Assembly (NCBI GenBank): GCA_000507305.1
Contig: DF239093.1
Span: 271,977-335,976 of the forward strand
DNA length: 64,000 nucleotides
Reading direction: 5' to 3'
DNA from: Breviolum minutum Mf 1.05b.01
Taxonomy: Eukaryota; Sar; Dinophyceae; Suessiales; Symbiodiniaceae
Below are positions 34,162-47,440 of this stretch, in pieces (position 1 is the stretch's first letter; each line of letters begins with the position of its first letter). A program made the translations under genes and the position numbers. A model generated the notes under the pieces. It searched no databases, was not told the origin of the DNA, and saw nothing but the letters and a program-made list of their open reading frames with translations.

Positions 34162-34678
34162 GTGAAGTCAATAAATATTCGAAAGTTGACACATGGTCAA
34201 TCGATCTCTGTTGGATTTGTTCATATTTTGGAGGGGGAGGGGGTCCGCCATTGATATCACTTGTTTAGGGTATCCCGGCATCCCGGCTAATGAATATAAG
34301 GAACAGGGTTTTATGAATGAATGGGATCTTCTATTGACTGGATGCTTGCAAGCTGATGGCGGTTTGTAGCTATCTTGTGGGGATCCGTACAGCTCACCTC
34401 AGCTCACCTAGTGAAAAGCCAGGTTTCCGGTCATATCTTTTGTAGGGGAATGGAGCCTTGAAACCCAAGAATTATGAACAAGTTGGGTAGGGTGGAATGA
34501 CAATAATGACAATTCAAATGACACTTTCTGTTCAAGACGTTCCGTTCCGTTCCACAAAAAAGGACCAACTCCAACGACATCTTTTCTTGGGGGGGGGGGA
34601 GGGTGCTGAATGGATGCCCATGAATCATAACCTTCCATGGTGTTTTTTTCTTTTCTGCCACCAAAAACTCAAAATAAA

Positions 34679-34775
34679 CACCACCACCAGCAGCAACAAC
34701 CACAACAACAACAACAACAACAACAAGAACAAGAACAAGAACAAGAACAACAAGAACAGTAACAAACACCTTTTT
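34679..34775. repeat. AAC/AAG trinucleotide tract
   Basis: Runs of CAACAACAAC pass into AAGAACAAGAACAAGAAC. In composition this is the reverse complement of the tract at 3223-3508. Confidence 0.85.
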
Positions 34776-35207
34776 TGTCATGGCTGATTGATTGCTCTCA
34801 AGTCAGGGTAGGTCAAGGAAACTTGGATACAAAAAAACGTTCCATCGGCTCCAGCTTGGTGTTTAGATTTGAAGATATGAATCTGAGAATTATCTGCAAC
34901 AAAATGAACATACAGGTGCGTGAAATTCTATGAGCTGCCATGAAATTACATGAAATCAAATGAAAGTTGAAGTATAGAGCACATTGAAGGAGTGCTTGCA
35001 TGGCAACAGGAACAGTACATTGGGATGTCATGTCCAAAATTGACTTCTGACGTTTTTTAATAATTGCAGGTTGACTCTTAGGATTGTTTTCCGTGAGCCG
35101 TGCGGAAAGAACATGTTGGAAGAGCAATTATGTTTTCGTCATCATGATACGATGATGATACGAATATTGAACCCATGGGTGTTGGTATCTTTCTTTTACC
35201 CAAACAG

Positions 35208-35467
35208 CTTTCAGTGAAACACTTTGTTAGTGGACAGCACCCCTTGTTCAAAGCAATGGCTGCAAAGCACTCCGTGCCAATGGTGCCTATGACTACCTTG
35301 CCACTGGAGGGTGCTGGAATGGAGGCATTGTGTGATGCCTTGTTGCGACGACTTCTACCAGCACTGGAACCACTGGTAGAAGAAGCGGCGAATCGCGCTG
35401 CAATGTTGGCCGTCAGGATGATATGGGGTGTTTTTTTTCTCAAAACATGTGGTTCGGTGGTTGGGTA
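35208..35467 (+). CDS. Candidate exon, unrecognised, both strands open
   Basis: It follows CTTTCTTTTACCCAAACAG and reads a leucine-rich helical frame (MEALCDALLRRLLPALEPLV) to TAA near 35467. The minus strand gives an equally long serine-rich frame. The helical plus reading is preferred but not proven. Confidence 0.32.
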
Positions 35468-36385
35468 AAGATAATCTTTTGGCCTTGGATCTTCTGATGA
35501 AAGAGAGGACGTACTACTTCTTTTTTAGGTGTCACGAGGTTCAAGTATTATATATTTGTATAGAATGAACATGTTTTTTCTCACCATGTTGCTTGATTTC
35601 CGCTGTTCTTGGGTGGAGAGTGCCCATGCAACGATATCCAACGTACAATAGCCTACAGATGCGTATAGAATGATTATAATTGATACCATAGTTACTAGGC
35701 GGTGGTTCGAACTCATTTATGCTGCTTTTCAGCCCCTCATTTTGCATCGAAGGCAGCAACAAACATAGGATCATTGAGATTGCTGAACCGCCTCACCCGA
35801 AAGCTAATTTTCGGATTTAGTCCCAAGATACTCCCAGGTCAGGATCACTTGTGACAGACGAGACTTTAAAAACGCACACCCGTTACGGCACATATAGATG
35901 GTATGATATATCGAATATACGTATATACCCTGAGGCTCCGGTCTGTTCCCTATTTGTGATCTAATATGTCAGGAATGCCCTGAACAACTATTCTAAACCA
36001 TGAACACCTGGGTATGCCCTGAGAAACTATTGGATCATGATGCTTGACTAGGCCTAGGATTTAAATGGATTTAACATAAAAGTCTATTCATAACACCTGT
36101 TTGGGTTGGACATATAGCTTCAGAATGAATGATATATTCGCTATACCATGCACTTATCCAACCACCCACCTGCCCGGCCCATCACTGGACACGATGCCTT
36201 TTGGCTTCGGATCATCTTCATCCACTTGCTACCGTGCGCAAGCTGGAATGGGTTGACTTGGGTGGGTCGGATCAAAATATTTGCTACAAATTTCAAGTAT
36301 ATCACATCATATCAATTAATTTTGTTTTAAGACGATATAGATTTCTGGGGTGGTTTGAAAAACTTGCATGTACCAAACCCATTAA

Positions 36386-39300
36386 TTAGAGCTCATCATC
36401 AGAGCAAAAACCTTTCCATGCTTTGGTTTCGAATCGGCTCCTTTGGCCAATGTAAAACCTTTGCAGAGCCACTTGACTCATTGAATTTTTGTGAAGCATC
36501 CCACACAAAGATGCAACACGGCCAACAAAATCTTCTTGCAAGAAACCATGCCAAAAGCGATGGTTGAGGCCTAAGTGGATTTTGATGAAAATATCTTCAA
36601 AGCATATGTTTCTCCCCCTTTAGATGTTTGGATCCCTAAATCCTCAAAAAAGAAAACATATACCATTTTGGAAAGGAACGAATTCGACATTGGAGCAGGT
36701 TGATCTCTTGAAAGGCCTCAGGGCTTCCAGTGATCAAAGTATCTTGTTAAGTTGATCTAATTTGGAGATTTTATTGGGCCAATGAACCTTTAAAATGATC
36801 CATTGCCAAGAGATCTGAGTAGATTCTGGGAAAGGAAGGAAAATAAAATTATGCAGCATAATTAGTTTCCAACACCCAGGAACATGGAATTTGGGCCGGC
36901 TAGGCCACATGATTCTCCCAGCTTCAGCAGCACGTTGCGCCAACAAACAATAAGATGCCATTGACTCGTCACCCAATTCATTCAGTTTGTTCGCCTCGGC
37001 CTGCGATAGGTACCTTGGATACTCTTCACTCAGCCGATGCCACTCGCCAAGGGAATGCCTTGGGGTCCCCGGGTCGATTCAGGTGGTTGTGGCTAGGCAA
37101 GTACTGTAGCTGTTGATTTTTTTGGATCAAACACATGATATTCGATGCTTTCATCCTGGGAAATCCATTTGGGACTTGAGTTCCATCGGCTAAAGAAAAA
37201 GAAAATGTTACCTTGGATCCAAAGACTGAATCAAAGACCTTATAGGTCATAGGCCTTTGAGCCAGGGCTATTACTTCAGAGTCCTTGTCATTATCCTCTT
37301 TTTTGATTCTTTTTTGGATCCATATATGTATATATCGCATGTAATTTATTGATCAAGAATCACGGTAGAAGCGACAAGGCATAGCTCTCTGTTGTCAGGG
37401 CATTTGTGGGCACAATCCACTGCAACATCAACCAACCATGCCAGAACCACCCTGGCCTAAGGTTTTCAATGATTTCGGGATTCAAAGGGCAAGGCATCAA
37501 AAGAAGATCGCACTACATCAGTACGGTGCACACTAAAAAACAATGTACTTTCGGATCTTCTTCCCCCATATGATTTTTTTATAGCTATATAAATCCCAAG
37601 TCACGTTCCAGGCCTTGCCCTGGAGTTCGGGATAGGGGTGTTGGTAGGTGGTCAACCTCCGCTTCGAAAATCTGGGCTGGGAATGCCTTAGTTTAATAGT
37701 GTTTGATGGGACCGTATGGATTTGAATCGGGAAAATGCATTTTTCCATATAGATCTAGGATCTTGATCTTCGAATTTCTATGAATGAAAGCATCGACTTT
37801 GCAGGAATGAGGACTTTACATGCTGCTTCCTAGACAAAAAGAAAACAATACAGTAAGATCAAGATCTAGGATTTAATAAGGCAGGGTACTGGATCTTTCT
37901 TTCTCGGGCCCATCCCTTAAACTGATGCCATGCAGACGCAAGACGTCCATCCTCATCCACCCCAGGCCACAACTCATTTTGCCCAAACTCCAGGAGTAAA
38001 GTTTTCATTGTGTTGGCAGTTACCCACAAATCAATGCCAAGATTGACCGTATGCATAGAACAAAACTTCAAGATCTCAGGGCAAAAGTTGGGCAACTGTG
38101 TCAAAGGGCCTTGAATGCTGAATCGGACATGGTCAGATTCAAAAATTTTAATGGTCCCACCCAGAACAGTATAGGGAAGATATGCTTTCCCCAGGAAATA
38201 AAAAGGTATAATCCATATAATGCAATCCAGTAACTGGGCCCTGGCCGCAGGGCTTCACCCAAGAATGCAGCTAGATCATGACGGTGTTCTGAAGCTAAAG
38301 AACTGGGGGCCTTCATATAAGAACTTTTGTGGGCCCTGCAGAGGTGGCAGATTCGATTGGCCTTGTAGTAATGACGTAGGTTCATAACTTCCTTAGATGG
38401 GTCAACTTGTGTGCATTGGCTTGGCAACTAGATATGGAGCGAAAGAGGACAACGATCCACATTTTTGCAGTTGATCTTTGCATACGCAAACGTCCTGCCA
38501 AAAGATCTAGACAATGATCTGGATTAATGGACCAGGTGTCATTCGGACACAAAAAAACTGGACTCCAGACGCTAGAGGACAAGAACTCCCGACGCGGGAA
38601 GTTTGCGAATTACGTCCTCCAAGACCTCATTCACGCATTTCTAGCGTGACCCCAAGACCTTCATCTTGGATGAAACCATTCACTGGTGATGGACTTGACA
38701 GTGGATGAACAAGGTTGTCGAGATTTCTTCATTGAAGATCTGGAGACGATTTGAAGACTTCGACAAGCTACGCAGCCAAACTGCTATGGAACTCAGAAAC
38801 TCCCCATACTTTAGCTGAAACATTGATATAAACCTTCAATGGGATCAAAGCGGAATAGCGCAAAAGTAGATTTGATAGGCGGCTTTCAATCCCATCCCAA
38901 GATGTTATGCAAGGATAGAAATAATTTGATAGGCACCTTAAGGGGAGTACCTCAGATTTTGAAATGCCAAGGGGCCATCAAGCCCTTCCAATCACCACGG
39001 ATGTCAGCAACCGCAGCTTTGAAGCAGGTGCCGTCAGGTAGCCAAACGCCATCATACAGCTTTTTGAAGCTTTCCACAATCTCAGTTTCCAAAAGATGGA
39101 ATTAGGAAAAGGCCTAACCATTAACTATGTGGTATGGTCAGATTCACTAGGGCCCCTGTATCCTCAATGTCTTGGATCGAACAGTATGATCAAGTTTGAG
39201 CATTATAATGGTTTGCTTTTGAAATTCCAATGGGAAATTGAAAAACTGATTCATGAAGGGGAATTACCACACCTGAAAGTGAAAATTGTGTGTGCATGTG

Positions 39301-41305
39301 CCATTTTTAAGCAGTTTGCAATTTTACCGATGCATGTGTACACCCTCCCCACTTGTGCAACTGAGGTATTCTAAATTCAATCTCTTTAAGGCCAGTCACT
39401 TTGGGGATTTTTTGGTGAACATATGGGGAAAAAGGCAGATGTGAAATCGAACATATATGTATATATATATATATATTATAATATTTATATAATATGATAA
39501 TATATATATAAATATATTCAACTGAAATGGTGGTAGGAGGGTTTTACCACTTGGAATTTTCAAAGCAGGTGTTTGGCAAGGCACAGGGTAGAGTATCGAA
39601 GCTCTAGTTCTCCAGCCAATCATATCATCCTTGGGGAATCAAATTGCAGGAACATAAAGGAAGGTTGATGCTTGCGATGTTGAAAAAAATCAATTTGGGG
39701 AGGACATGGTATATAAAAAGTATTGAAAAAACAAATGCAGATGATGAGAATCCACTCTGGCAAACGAAAGGGGATAGCAAAAATCCATGCTATACCTTCG
39801 ACCATCCAGAATGCACCCCATCGCAATGACAAGTACCGAAGTTTGCTCATTGCATTCAGCTTCATCAGACCACAGCCAAAGCGGAATGTGATCATTTGAT
39901 GGTGATATATTCCCCAAGTCAGGGCTTCCCTCCCGAAGATGCGACCAGAATCTTACCAGTTGTCGGGGTTTATGTTCAGGCCACAAATTTTTCTCCAGAA
40001 GGAATGGAACCAAGTCATGCGGCAATGCAAATGGGTGCTTCCTTCCAGGGTTAAAGCTCAACTATCGAAAAACCAAACCTGATATATATAAATATATTTT
40101 TGGATACCCATTTTTTTGGAAGGCCCAATGACCTACCAAAAAAATAACGATCAGTGTTTGGTTTAAAGTTGATACACGGAAAATATTTCAACAATATTGA
40201 TTCAGATGGACACCTATTTTGGATACAGTACTGTATACTCCACTTCATTTGCCACACCAACCTGCCTGATTTCAACATCGTTGTCACCCGGGCCAGTGCG
40301 AAAAGGCACATCTCCCCAAGTGATCGGAACCTCAAGTGGTGTATGTTGAAGTACTTAGGGAATGCCCCAGGAAAGGTTGTTGTGTGCATATACTTTGAAA
40401 ACATGTATGTCCAATATATCAATATATGATTATATATATATATATATGTTTTTTTTAATATATATTTTTTGAAATATATATATTTCAAAATAATGGGTGG
40501 AGATTGATTGAAACCAGGAAACTGCATCAGTCCCACCCACATCGCGAATGCATCTCAACATATCTCGTTGGATATTGCCACTGTAGGCACCCTTCTTTCC
40601 AGCTCCAACTAAATGTGTCAGCGGGCCTTTCATAGAGTGCCCTTGGAAACGAAACTCCTGGCACAACAGCATATATCAAGATTAATCAGTGTTCCCTAGT
40701 GTACCCCAAAGACCCAAAACTGTCCTTGGAAACGTATGATAGCAACTCTTGCGTGCGTTTGAAGCTGGTTTCCTCAAACCAAGACCATCAAAATTAAGAT
40801 GTATGGAAGGGGCATTGAACGAGGCCAGAGAAATGCTGGCAAGGTACACCATATCCAGCTTGTTGGAGAACATAACTATATAGAGGAGACGTTTTGGCTT
40901 TCCAAGGACCAGCACCTGCGCAGGGGGATGGAACCCTAAGAATCCAATAAGATATATGAATCCAATCATCCAGCAACCCAATGGAAAGATATTTAATATA
41001 AGACAATTCTTTGGGGCTGAAGTATAATTCTCAAAGCATTGGTACCTTCAATCGTATGATGGGAGCCAGCACGGAATTGAAGAGGATTGGATCCCATCCC
41101 AAGAGGAAATGATGTCTTTTTAGCTAAAGTGTTGGGGTTGCATGATCATCACATTCGACATTTTAGATGTCCTAGGCCCTCCTTGACATGATATGCTAAG
41201 TTCTGACATCACAAGTTTCAAACTAACTTATTCCTCGGACTGAGCATGTCTTGTTTTTGGTACCACTTGCCGATATGCATATGCATAGTCTCTTTCCATA
41301 TCCAT
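36386..41305 (-). CDS. G3: CACTA/EnSpm transposase-like protein of an unnamed dinoflagellate family
   Basis: Exons, right to left: ATG 41305-41234, 41115-41046, 40935-40721, 40657-40523, 40330-40232, 40061-39756, about 39059-38965, 38391-38235, 38095-37890, 37686-37605, one or two in 37300-37090, 37058-36884, and about 36590 to the TAA at 36386. Most junctions up to 39756 match in codon phase. Ordered motifs: LWLWSDEAECNEQ, VADIRGDWKGL, YKANRICHLCRAH (CxxC), FCSMHTVNLGIDLW, RPKFH and QEDFVGRVASLCG. I know this set as a large unnamed dinoflagellate family. The order D motif, D motif plus CxxC, MH-like motif, late acidic motif recalls Transposase_21 (CACTA/EnSpm), which cuts and joins DNA; that link is inference. 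No internal stop or frameshift was found in the verified exons, so it may be intact. It is the last gene of the array. Confidence 0.82.
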
Positions 41306-41566
41306 TGCCAATGAGGGCAATGCTAAGAGGTAAGAGCATTGCAACGTTGGAAAACCAACATAAACATTTCCAAAATTCCCATGTGCCATCCCGCATGGTA
41401 ACAAAATAAACATGATTCAAGATCTTGATTTCTTCATTCAGCAAAAATAAAAGAGGTACCAACAAATGCTATTCTAGGTCGATTTCATGCACATACATGC
41501 ATGCGCATATACTTTTTAAAGTTTCACGGGTGGGACACAATCTGGGGTCTTCCAGCTTCATGCGGC

Positions 41567-44500
41567 TCACTGAGGTGGGTCCACTGGACTTGGCGGCTGT
41601 GACTTTGCTTTGGCTTTCGGCTTTGGTGGATCCTTAGGCCAGCGAGTTGGCGAAGAATGGGGATCAGGTTGCTACAAACTAGAGGGTTTAATACAACCAG
41701 GGTGGTAGCTAAAAGAAAGGGATTGAAATAAAAAAGCTGAACATATACCTGTAAGCAAAACAGTAAGTGTCAACCACTGCTTTCACACTCTTGATGGACC
41801 CTGCTAGACTCGTAAAAGCAGAATCGCATGCCCGAAGCGCTGTAAGACAATTAGTCTTGTGATCACTGTTCTTGGGGAGATCAAAGTCTGTATCTTCAAT
41901 ACGGATTGCATAGCAGGCCTCCAATTCAACCTTGCACTTTTCCACTGCCATTTTCTTGTTATTCAAGTCTTGCTTGAAACCAGATACCAAAGCCGGAGTC
42001 CTGAGTTTGAAATCAAATCTCCTAGGGGTAAACATATCCCATATCCAAACAGTACGTAGGCTCTTGATGTCAAACTTAAAATGATTTAAAATACATTGGT
42101 TTTGACACAAAAGCCTAGTTACAAACCAGATGCATCAAGCTTGGCAGTCCAACTCAAAATCTCAGCCAGTTTTTGGCTGCAACCTTGGAGTTTGCTAACA
42201 AGTTGTTTGGAGACCGGAACCTGCTTTTTGACCTTCTCCCTCTCATCTTTAGGTTGTCCTCCCACTTCACCCGCCCCAGTACCACCACAAGAGGTTGCAC
42301 CAACCTTGCTCAAGTCCAGGTTGGACCTTAGTAGGAAGGTTGAAATCCTCATAATCTTGGAATCTTAAATCCATCACCCTCCAAGCAAGTAGTTTCTTAT
42401 GAATTTTGTGGCTGTAGTTGTGCAAGAGTTTGGGGTTAGAGGTTTGGAATCCCTGGAACGTAAAATTGTTTTTTCCCTTTACCATTCCCTTTACTTGGTG
42501 GGCAGTGATTTGCTGGAGAAAGTACTCAAGTAATTCTGGATAAAATTCCCCAATCAGTAATCAAGGGGCAGCAATGCCTTTGTACCAGATGCATTGATAT
42601 CACCAGATGCATTGAGTCCTACTCCCCAATGTGACTGGTCTTCTTCTTCCATATCCATTCCAGCGAAGACACGTAGCAACTCCCAATCCTAGGCAAAGAA
42701 CTAGCCAGAACAAGACCCATAATATATATGTATTCGCAAAACATTTTTTCAACACTTAAAAAGGATTAATATCCCTAAGGATCCAGGTATGTCCTAAGAA
42801 AGGGATTAACCCTACAATCCTATTGTTTTGGGATGGGATTGGGACCATCAAACCTACTCTAGGGAAGGGTATGGATCCTTAGGGATATATATGCCAAAAA
42901 ATGCATCAATATTTGGGATCTAAGGGTCTTTGTCTTTGGTGTCTGGGTGGACCATCCAATACACTGTTTTGTCATTCGGTTGGCGGTTCATTTGCTGGGC
43001 TTTCTTCTCCTGAAGCATCTTGTTTGCTTCCTGGTCTCCAAATTTCTGTTTGACATCTTTGAAAGCCATCAGGGTGTGCTTCCCCAAGACCCGGCTGTTG
43101 TGACTTTGGGAGCTTGAGATGTAAAACTGGGAAACCATCCAATCTTCCCCTGCGGCCAAGTAATCTTCAAACAGCTGGTTCAAGAAGCCCAATGATACTT
43201 TGCCTTAGCTCGAATGACAGAGGCCATATTCTACATAGAGAGGGTATGTTTAATTGTACATCAGGATGGATGCCCCAAAAACAAATTCATTCTGCTTAGC
43301 ATGGGAAAAAACAACCTTTAAAAAAACAAAATGGGCCCACTGAATTCGCTATGAGGTTACCTCCAGATGTTTGTTTCTTTTGTTCAATCAGCTTCATGAT
43401 CTCTGGTGGGGCAGATCCTGCATGGAAAATGGCGGATATAGACATTGATTCTTGTTCTACTTGTGCATGATTCTACCTGTGCCGAATTAACCAACTTCAA
43501 CCCTTTTGGTTAACATCATGCAAGTCGGTATAGAAGTTAGGTGAAAGTCCTGCAATTTGCCTATTGAAACGCATACGAGCATTGTGTCGAAGGCGTGCTT
43601 TGTGGGTTTCCAGGTTTTCCAATATGCCGCCTGGCCCCACAAACACCACACTTCCGTCTTCACGTACCACAGCGTCTGGGTCATTGCGATACATTTCTTC
43701 CTGGAAGACTGGAACCAAACTGGGAAAGTAGTACTTGCATTAATTGAGTAAATTATGATTTCTTTATATACCCTATAAGCATTAATTCAAGTACAACTTT
43801 CCCTAGACTCAAACCTTTTGGGGGTATTAAAACAGATAACATATATTATATATTTCGAATATATATATATATATATATATATATTTATTTATATAGTATG
43901 TATACAAGAACTGCATGTTTAACAGTATGCTTTTCTCCAACCCGGCATCCTCCAATTGAGTGGTATCCTTGCGATTTAATGCATCTACTGCCACACTCGG
44001 CGGAATGGTCGGTGCAGCTGCAGGTTCTGGTGGTGCCACCTGGGCATCTTCAGCACTCTTGGAAGGAGACACCTGCACCTGCATGGGGTCGGGTGAGATT
44101 CGGTTAAGGGGAGGTGTTTGAAGAATATATATATATACCCCTTTTTATTTTTTTATGGACCATGAAACAAATAGATCAGGCAATCTTGATATCCAAGCTT
44201 TGTGTGGGAATGGTTGGTGGCAAACACTAAACATCATGAAAGTTATGGACCACACCTGGGGGGATACCATAGAGGCTTCACACAGTGCCATCATAGCCGA
44301 TTTGCACTCACCATCCGGAAGATTCTGGATGAAGCCCAATGCGGTAAGATATGGATTCTCTACGGCCATAACACTCTCCGGGGAAGTTCTAACACGATCC
44401 AACTCCCCACTCATAGTGCTTTTCTCAGGGGTGTCAATTTCCAGAGACAAACTTGGTGCTGGGGTGGTCTGATGCGACACTACTGCTTTTGGACTTGCTT

Positions 44501-45260
44501 TTGGCAAAGGCGAGCTCACTTTCTGACTGGCCTTTTTTTGCTGGGCCATATCTAGCTTCATCTTAGCAAGTTTGATTTCTAGATCTCTTATCGCAGCTTC
44601 TTTGTCCTCTTCCTCTTCGAAGTTCTGAGTCAAGGAAGGTTGAGTGGACATGGTATCCAAACTTCGCAGTGAACCACTTGCCTTTGGCAATACCTAATGG
44701 ATGCATAAGGGAGGATCCAACAACACTTATAGCATATTCAGTTTAACAACACCCGGCCCAACAAAATAGGTCTCATCTTTTGAGGGGAAGCAGAAATACA
44801 TGTAAAACACAAAAGATTCAGTTCAAAAAATTGATAAAGTTGCTGCTGACGATGGAACAGGACGTTCAGATTTAATCTTCTTCATCTCTGGGGATTTGAT
44901 TGGAGAGGTAGCTGGGGGTGACTTTTTGGCAGTCATTGAAGGTTTGGGTGCCAACCCTGCACTGTAAGCACCACCACGCAGAGGTGTTCCCAAATGCTTT
45001 GGAGCACCTCGCATGGATCATTCAGTTGATTGCCAGTACTTAAGATTGCAATATCGATAGACATATATAGATATAAATCGACTATGCATGGGCACAAAAG
45101 AATGCCAACAAGGTGTAACCCAACTCCGATAGGAAATTTTACAATTTTACACCAAGATACCTTCAACACCTGCAACCTGTGCCACCTTGTTGAGCCTATT
45201 CATGATTTCATCTCGCTCCCGGTTGGCATCAAAAGGATCTCCAGCTGAAGCTCCACCAGC
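41567..45260 (-). CDS. G2: coiled-coil, multi-domain protein of an unnamed dinoflagellate family
   Basis: Exons, right to left: 45260-45161, 45007-44844, 44693-44256, 44078-43942, 43719-43550, 43417-43361, 43203-42929, 42688-42586, 42535-42495, 42452-about 42391, 42326-42123, 42000-41778, 41632-41567 (TGA). Nearly all junctions agree in phase. Order: acidic coiled coil with AAIRDLEIKLAKMKLDMAQQ (exon 3), proline-rich linker, ARLRHNARMRFNRQIA, LFEDYLAAGEDW, YWMVHP, WELLRVFAGMD, a helical part with LVSKLQGCSQKLAEILSW and LAGSIKSVKA, and a Lys/Pro tail ending DPPQ. I recall the central LFEDY-x-x-AGEDW block from many dinoflagellate predicted proteins; no function is known. Three introns need GA or GC donors. 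An upstream start was not found: the first listed exon opens with an acceptor, so exons at 47-48 kb may belong here. Confidence 0.78.
42766..42892. mobile_element. Family F miniature element inside a G2 intron
   Basis: ATATCCCTAAGGATCCAG at the left and inverted GGATCCTTAGGGATAT at the right lie within the intron between exons ending 42929 and starting 42688. The 127-base element makes up over half of that 240-base intron. Confidence 0.65.
43855..43890. repeat. TA microsatellite in a G2 intron
   Basis: About 15 TA units, in the intron between exons ending 43942 and starting 43719. It is one of many TA tracts that mark introns of the array, for example near 39460, 40435, 44128, 45352, 47520, 48390, 49245, 49303, 50872, 51790, 54403 and 54702. 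Confidence 0.85.
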
Positions 45261-45299
45261 CTCAGATCAGCGAACCAAGGGGAAGGGCTCGGCTTATTG

Positions 45300-46840
45300 G
45301 TTGGATCTTGGGAAAAACTTTATTAGCTCATAAATTATACATATAAAATTGTGTATATATATATAGCAATGTTTTGATAAACAAAAATAGCGCGTATAAA
45401 TATTAGTTTATTTCTAGTTTTTACCATCAGCCATTTTTGAACAGATACATCAGATGTAACACCATCCTTCGTAGCAAACCTGAACTTGAAAACCGACCTT
45501 CACACCACACCAAGCAGCTTGTGGTGGTGATCGCATCGACGAAGGCCTTTTTATAGTCTTCCTTTCTCCTACAGGAGTTTTGTGAACCAAAAGGATTCCC
45601 ATCCGAGACAGATTTCAGGTGATGTGGTCAAATTTGAATTCCATCTAGTATTTGTTTATTTTCAATTCTTTTTGGTCCCGCCAATAGTTTTGGGATCGAG
45701 CTGGTAAAAACCTGGGGTTGCCAAAATGTTTCGCCTTGGACCCCCAATAGATTTGGAGTGCCAGGGGTTAGAAATCCGCAGTTCTGGACCCCCCCTCAGA
45801 TACAAATAGGTCGAATCACGTACCCCACACGCTTTCCAATAGTTGTGCATTCCCCTTTATGACCTATTGTTTATGGAAATGTAGGCTTCTCCCCACATGA
45901 GGTTCCTTTCTATGGAGACCAAAACCCCTCCTAGCATAAATCACAGTCAATTCCCCACAGATTTGGGTAATCTCTGAGAAAAACCAGGTGGATTTTTTTT
46001 AACGCATTTTAACGCTCAATAGTTCCCCAGAACGGGATTTAACGCATTTTTAACGCACTTTTAACGGAAGGTGTTTTTTTCATGTTGTTGCTTTTAGTCA
46101 TGGATTCCTTTATTTCTACATCAAAACCAGGATGACCAGCCAAACAAATAACCTTAAAGCAACACATTCCACAAAGCTTTCATTTTTCAACCCCAAAAGA
46201 TGTCAACCCTATACATGTTGGTATCCAAAAGAATCTTGGTGGTCAGCCCTTTTGAGGTGTTGATGAAATAGCCTAAGTGCAGGTAGTTGGTGAGGGTTTG
46301 TAACATTACTCCGAATCAATGCCATCCAGTGAAATTCCAAATAAATCTATGAGCTCTGAAATCCCGGTCCACTTCCAAACCCCAATTCATACAACATACT
46401 GCAGTACCTAGTAACCGGTGTTGCAAATTGGTCAATTCAAACAGCATTGAAAACCCTCCTGATCATGAAGTTGGGATTGACTACAAAGCAACATATGAAA
46501 TGACTTGATCAGCCCTACACCGCTAGAACAGTTCAAGTAGCAATACTGCCAAGTAAAGGGGGTGCCAAGAGTGATCAACCATCACAAGATTCAATAGGTA
46601 TGGTGAACAACTTGAAGCCCTCAAAGTAAGAAAGATACAAGTACTCAAAATTGGAAAAGGTACTCAGCCCTAAAATCTATTTGGATTTACATCTAAATAA
46701 GAAAGCCTCTGTTTTTTTTCAGTGTTAGAAAGCCATCAGAAAGGAACAAAATTTGCTTGAAGGTTTTGCCCAAACTAGTGATTGGGGCATCAATAGGAGC
46801 AAAGGCCTTTGAAAGCTAATCATGATAGTCCACATGTGTC
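45300..46840. other. Spacer within the array, mostly without recognisable features
   Basis: It contains a TA tract at 45352, a short repeat of AACGCATTTTAACGC type at 45995-46068, and a paired phrase CCAATAGTTTTGGG / CCAATAGATTTGG at 45680-45760. A weak minus-strand open stretch at about 45470-45560 was seen, but no family could be named. Confidence 0.4.
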
Positions 46841-46854
46841 ATTTCCCCACCCAG

Positions 46855-46996
46855 ACCCAGGTGTCCTGGACTTTGCTCCATAATGTGCGTACTATCGAAA
46901 TTGATAGCAACTGTCTTCTCAATCAATTGGGCCACATTCACTGCACAATCATTCGGCATCCAGAAGCCAGCTCTGTGGCAGTTTGGTAACCCCTAT
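46855..46996 (-). CDS. Candidate minus-strand exon, unrecognised
   Basis: It follows an AATTTCAAAATAG acceptor (leftward) and reads NCHRAGFWMPNDCAVNVAQL and IEKTVAINFDSTHIMEQSPG in phase 0. It lies on the strand of the array between G1 and G2. Its composition is protein-like, but I recognise no family. Confidence 0.35.
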
Positions 46997-47329
46997 TTTG
47001 AAATTAATATGTTAATATACATATATATGTATTATTGTATAACACAAAGATCTTTCTAGGATTGTATATATCATACACATGTACACATATATAATCTTGT
47101 TTGACTATATACTTTGCTTTCAGGTGGGTATTTTATTTGTACATTGTCTTGAACCCTGGATGCCCAAAGCATGTCTGGGAAAGGTTTCTATTCCCAAAGT
47201 CCCTAGTTAGATCCACTGTATCCATCCAGACCCGACACCACCCACATCCCTATCTGTCAAACACCCAGGTCGGATGCAAGAAAAGAAGACAACAAGAGAG
47301 GCTTGAAAGAGCAGGAATGGCTAACTGTC

Positions 47330-47440
47330 GTGGTGGGCCTTCAGCAAATGTTTTTTCTCCGTACTGTTTGCACCAATGGAAGTTTTGCCCAAAAACGGGA
47401 AATTACAATCATCCCCATAGGCAGCCCTGCATCAACCAAT
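47330..47440 (-). CDS. Candidate Cys/His-containing minus-strand exon
   Basis: The frame reads AYGDDCNFPFLGKTSIGANS and then STEKKHLLKAHHDS to a stop. It resembles the C-x-YGD-x-C-x-F-x-H segments found in CCCH-type zinc fingers, but the leading Cys is not visible. A plus-strand frame is also open here. Confidence 0.3.
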
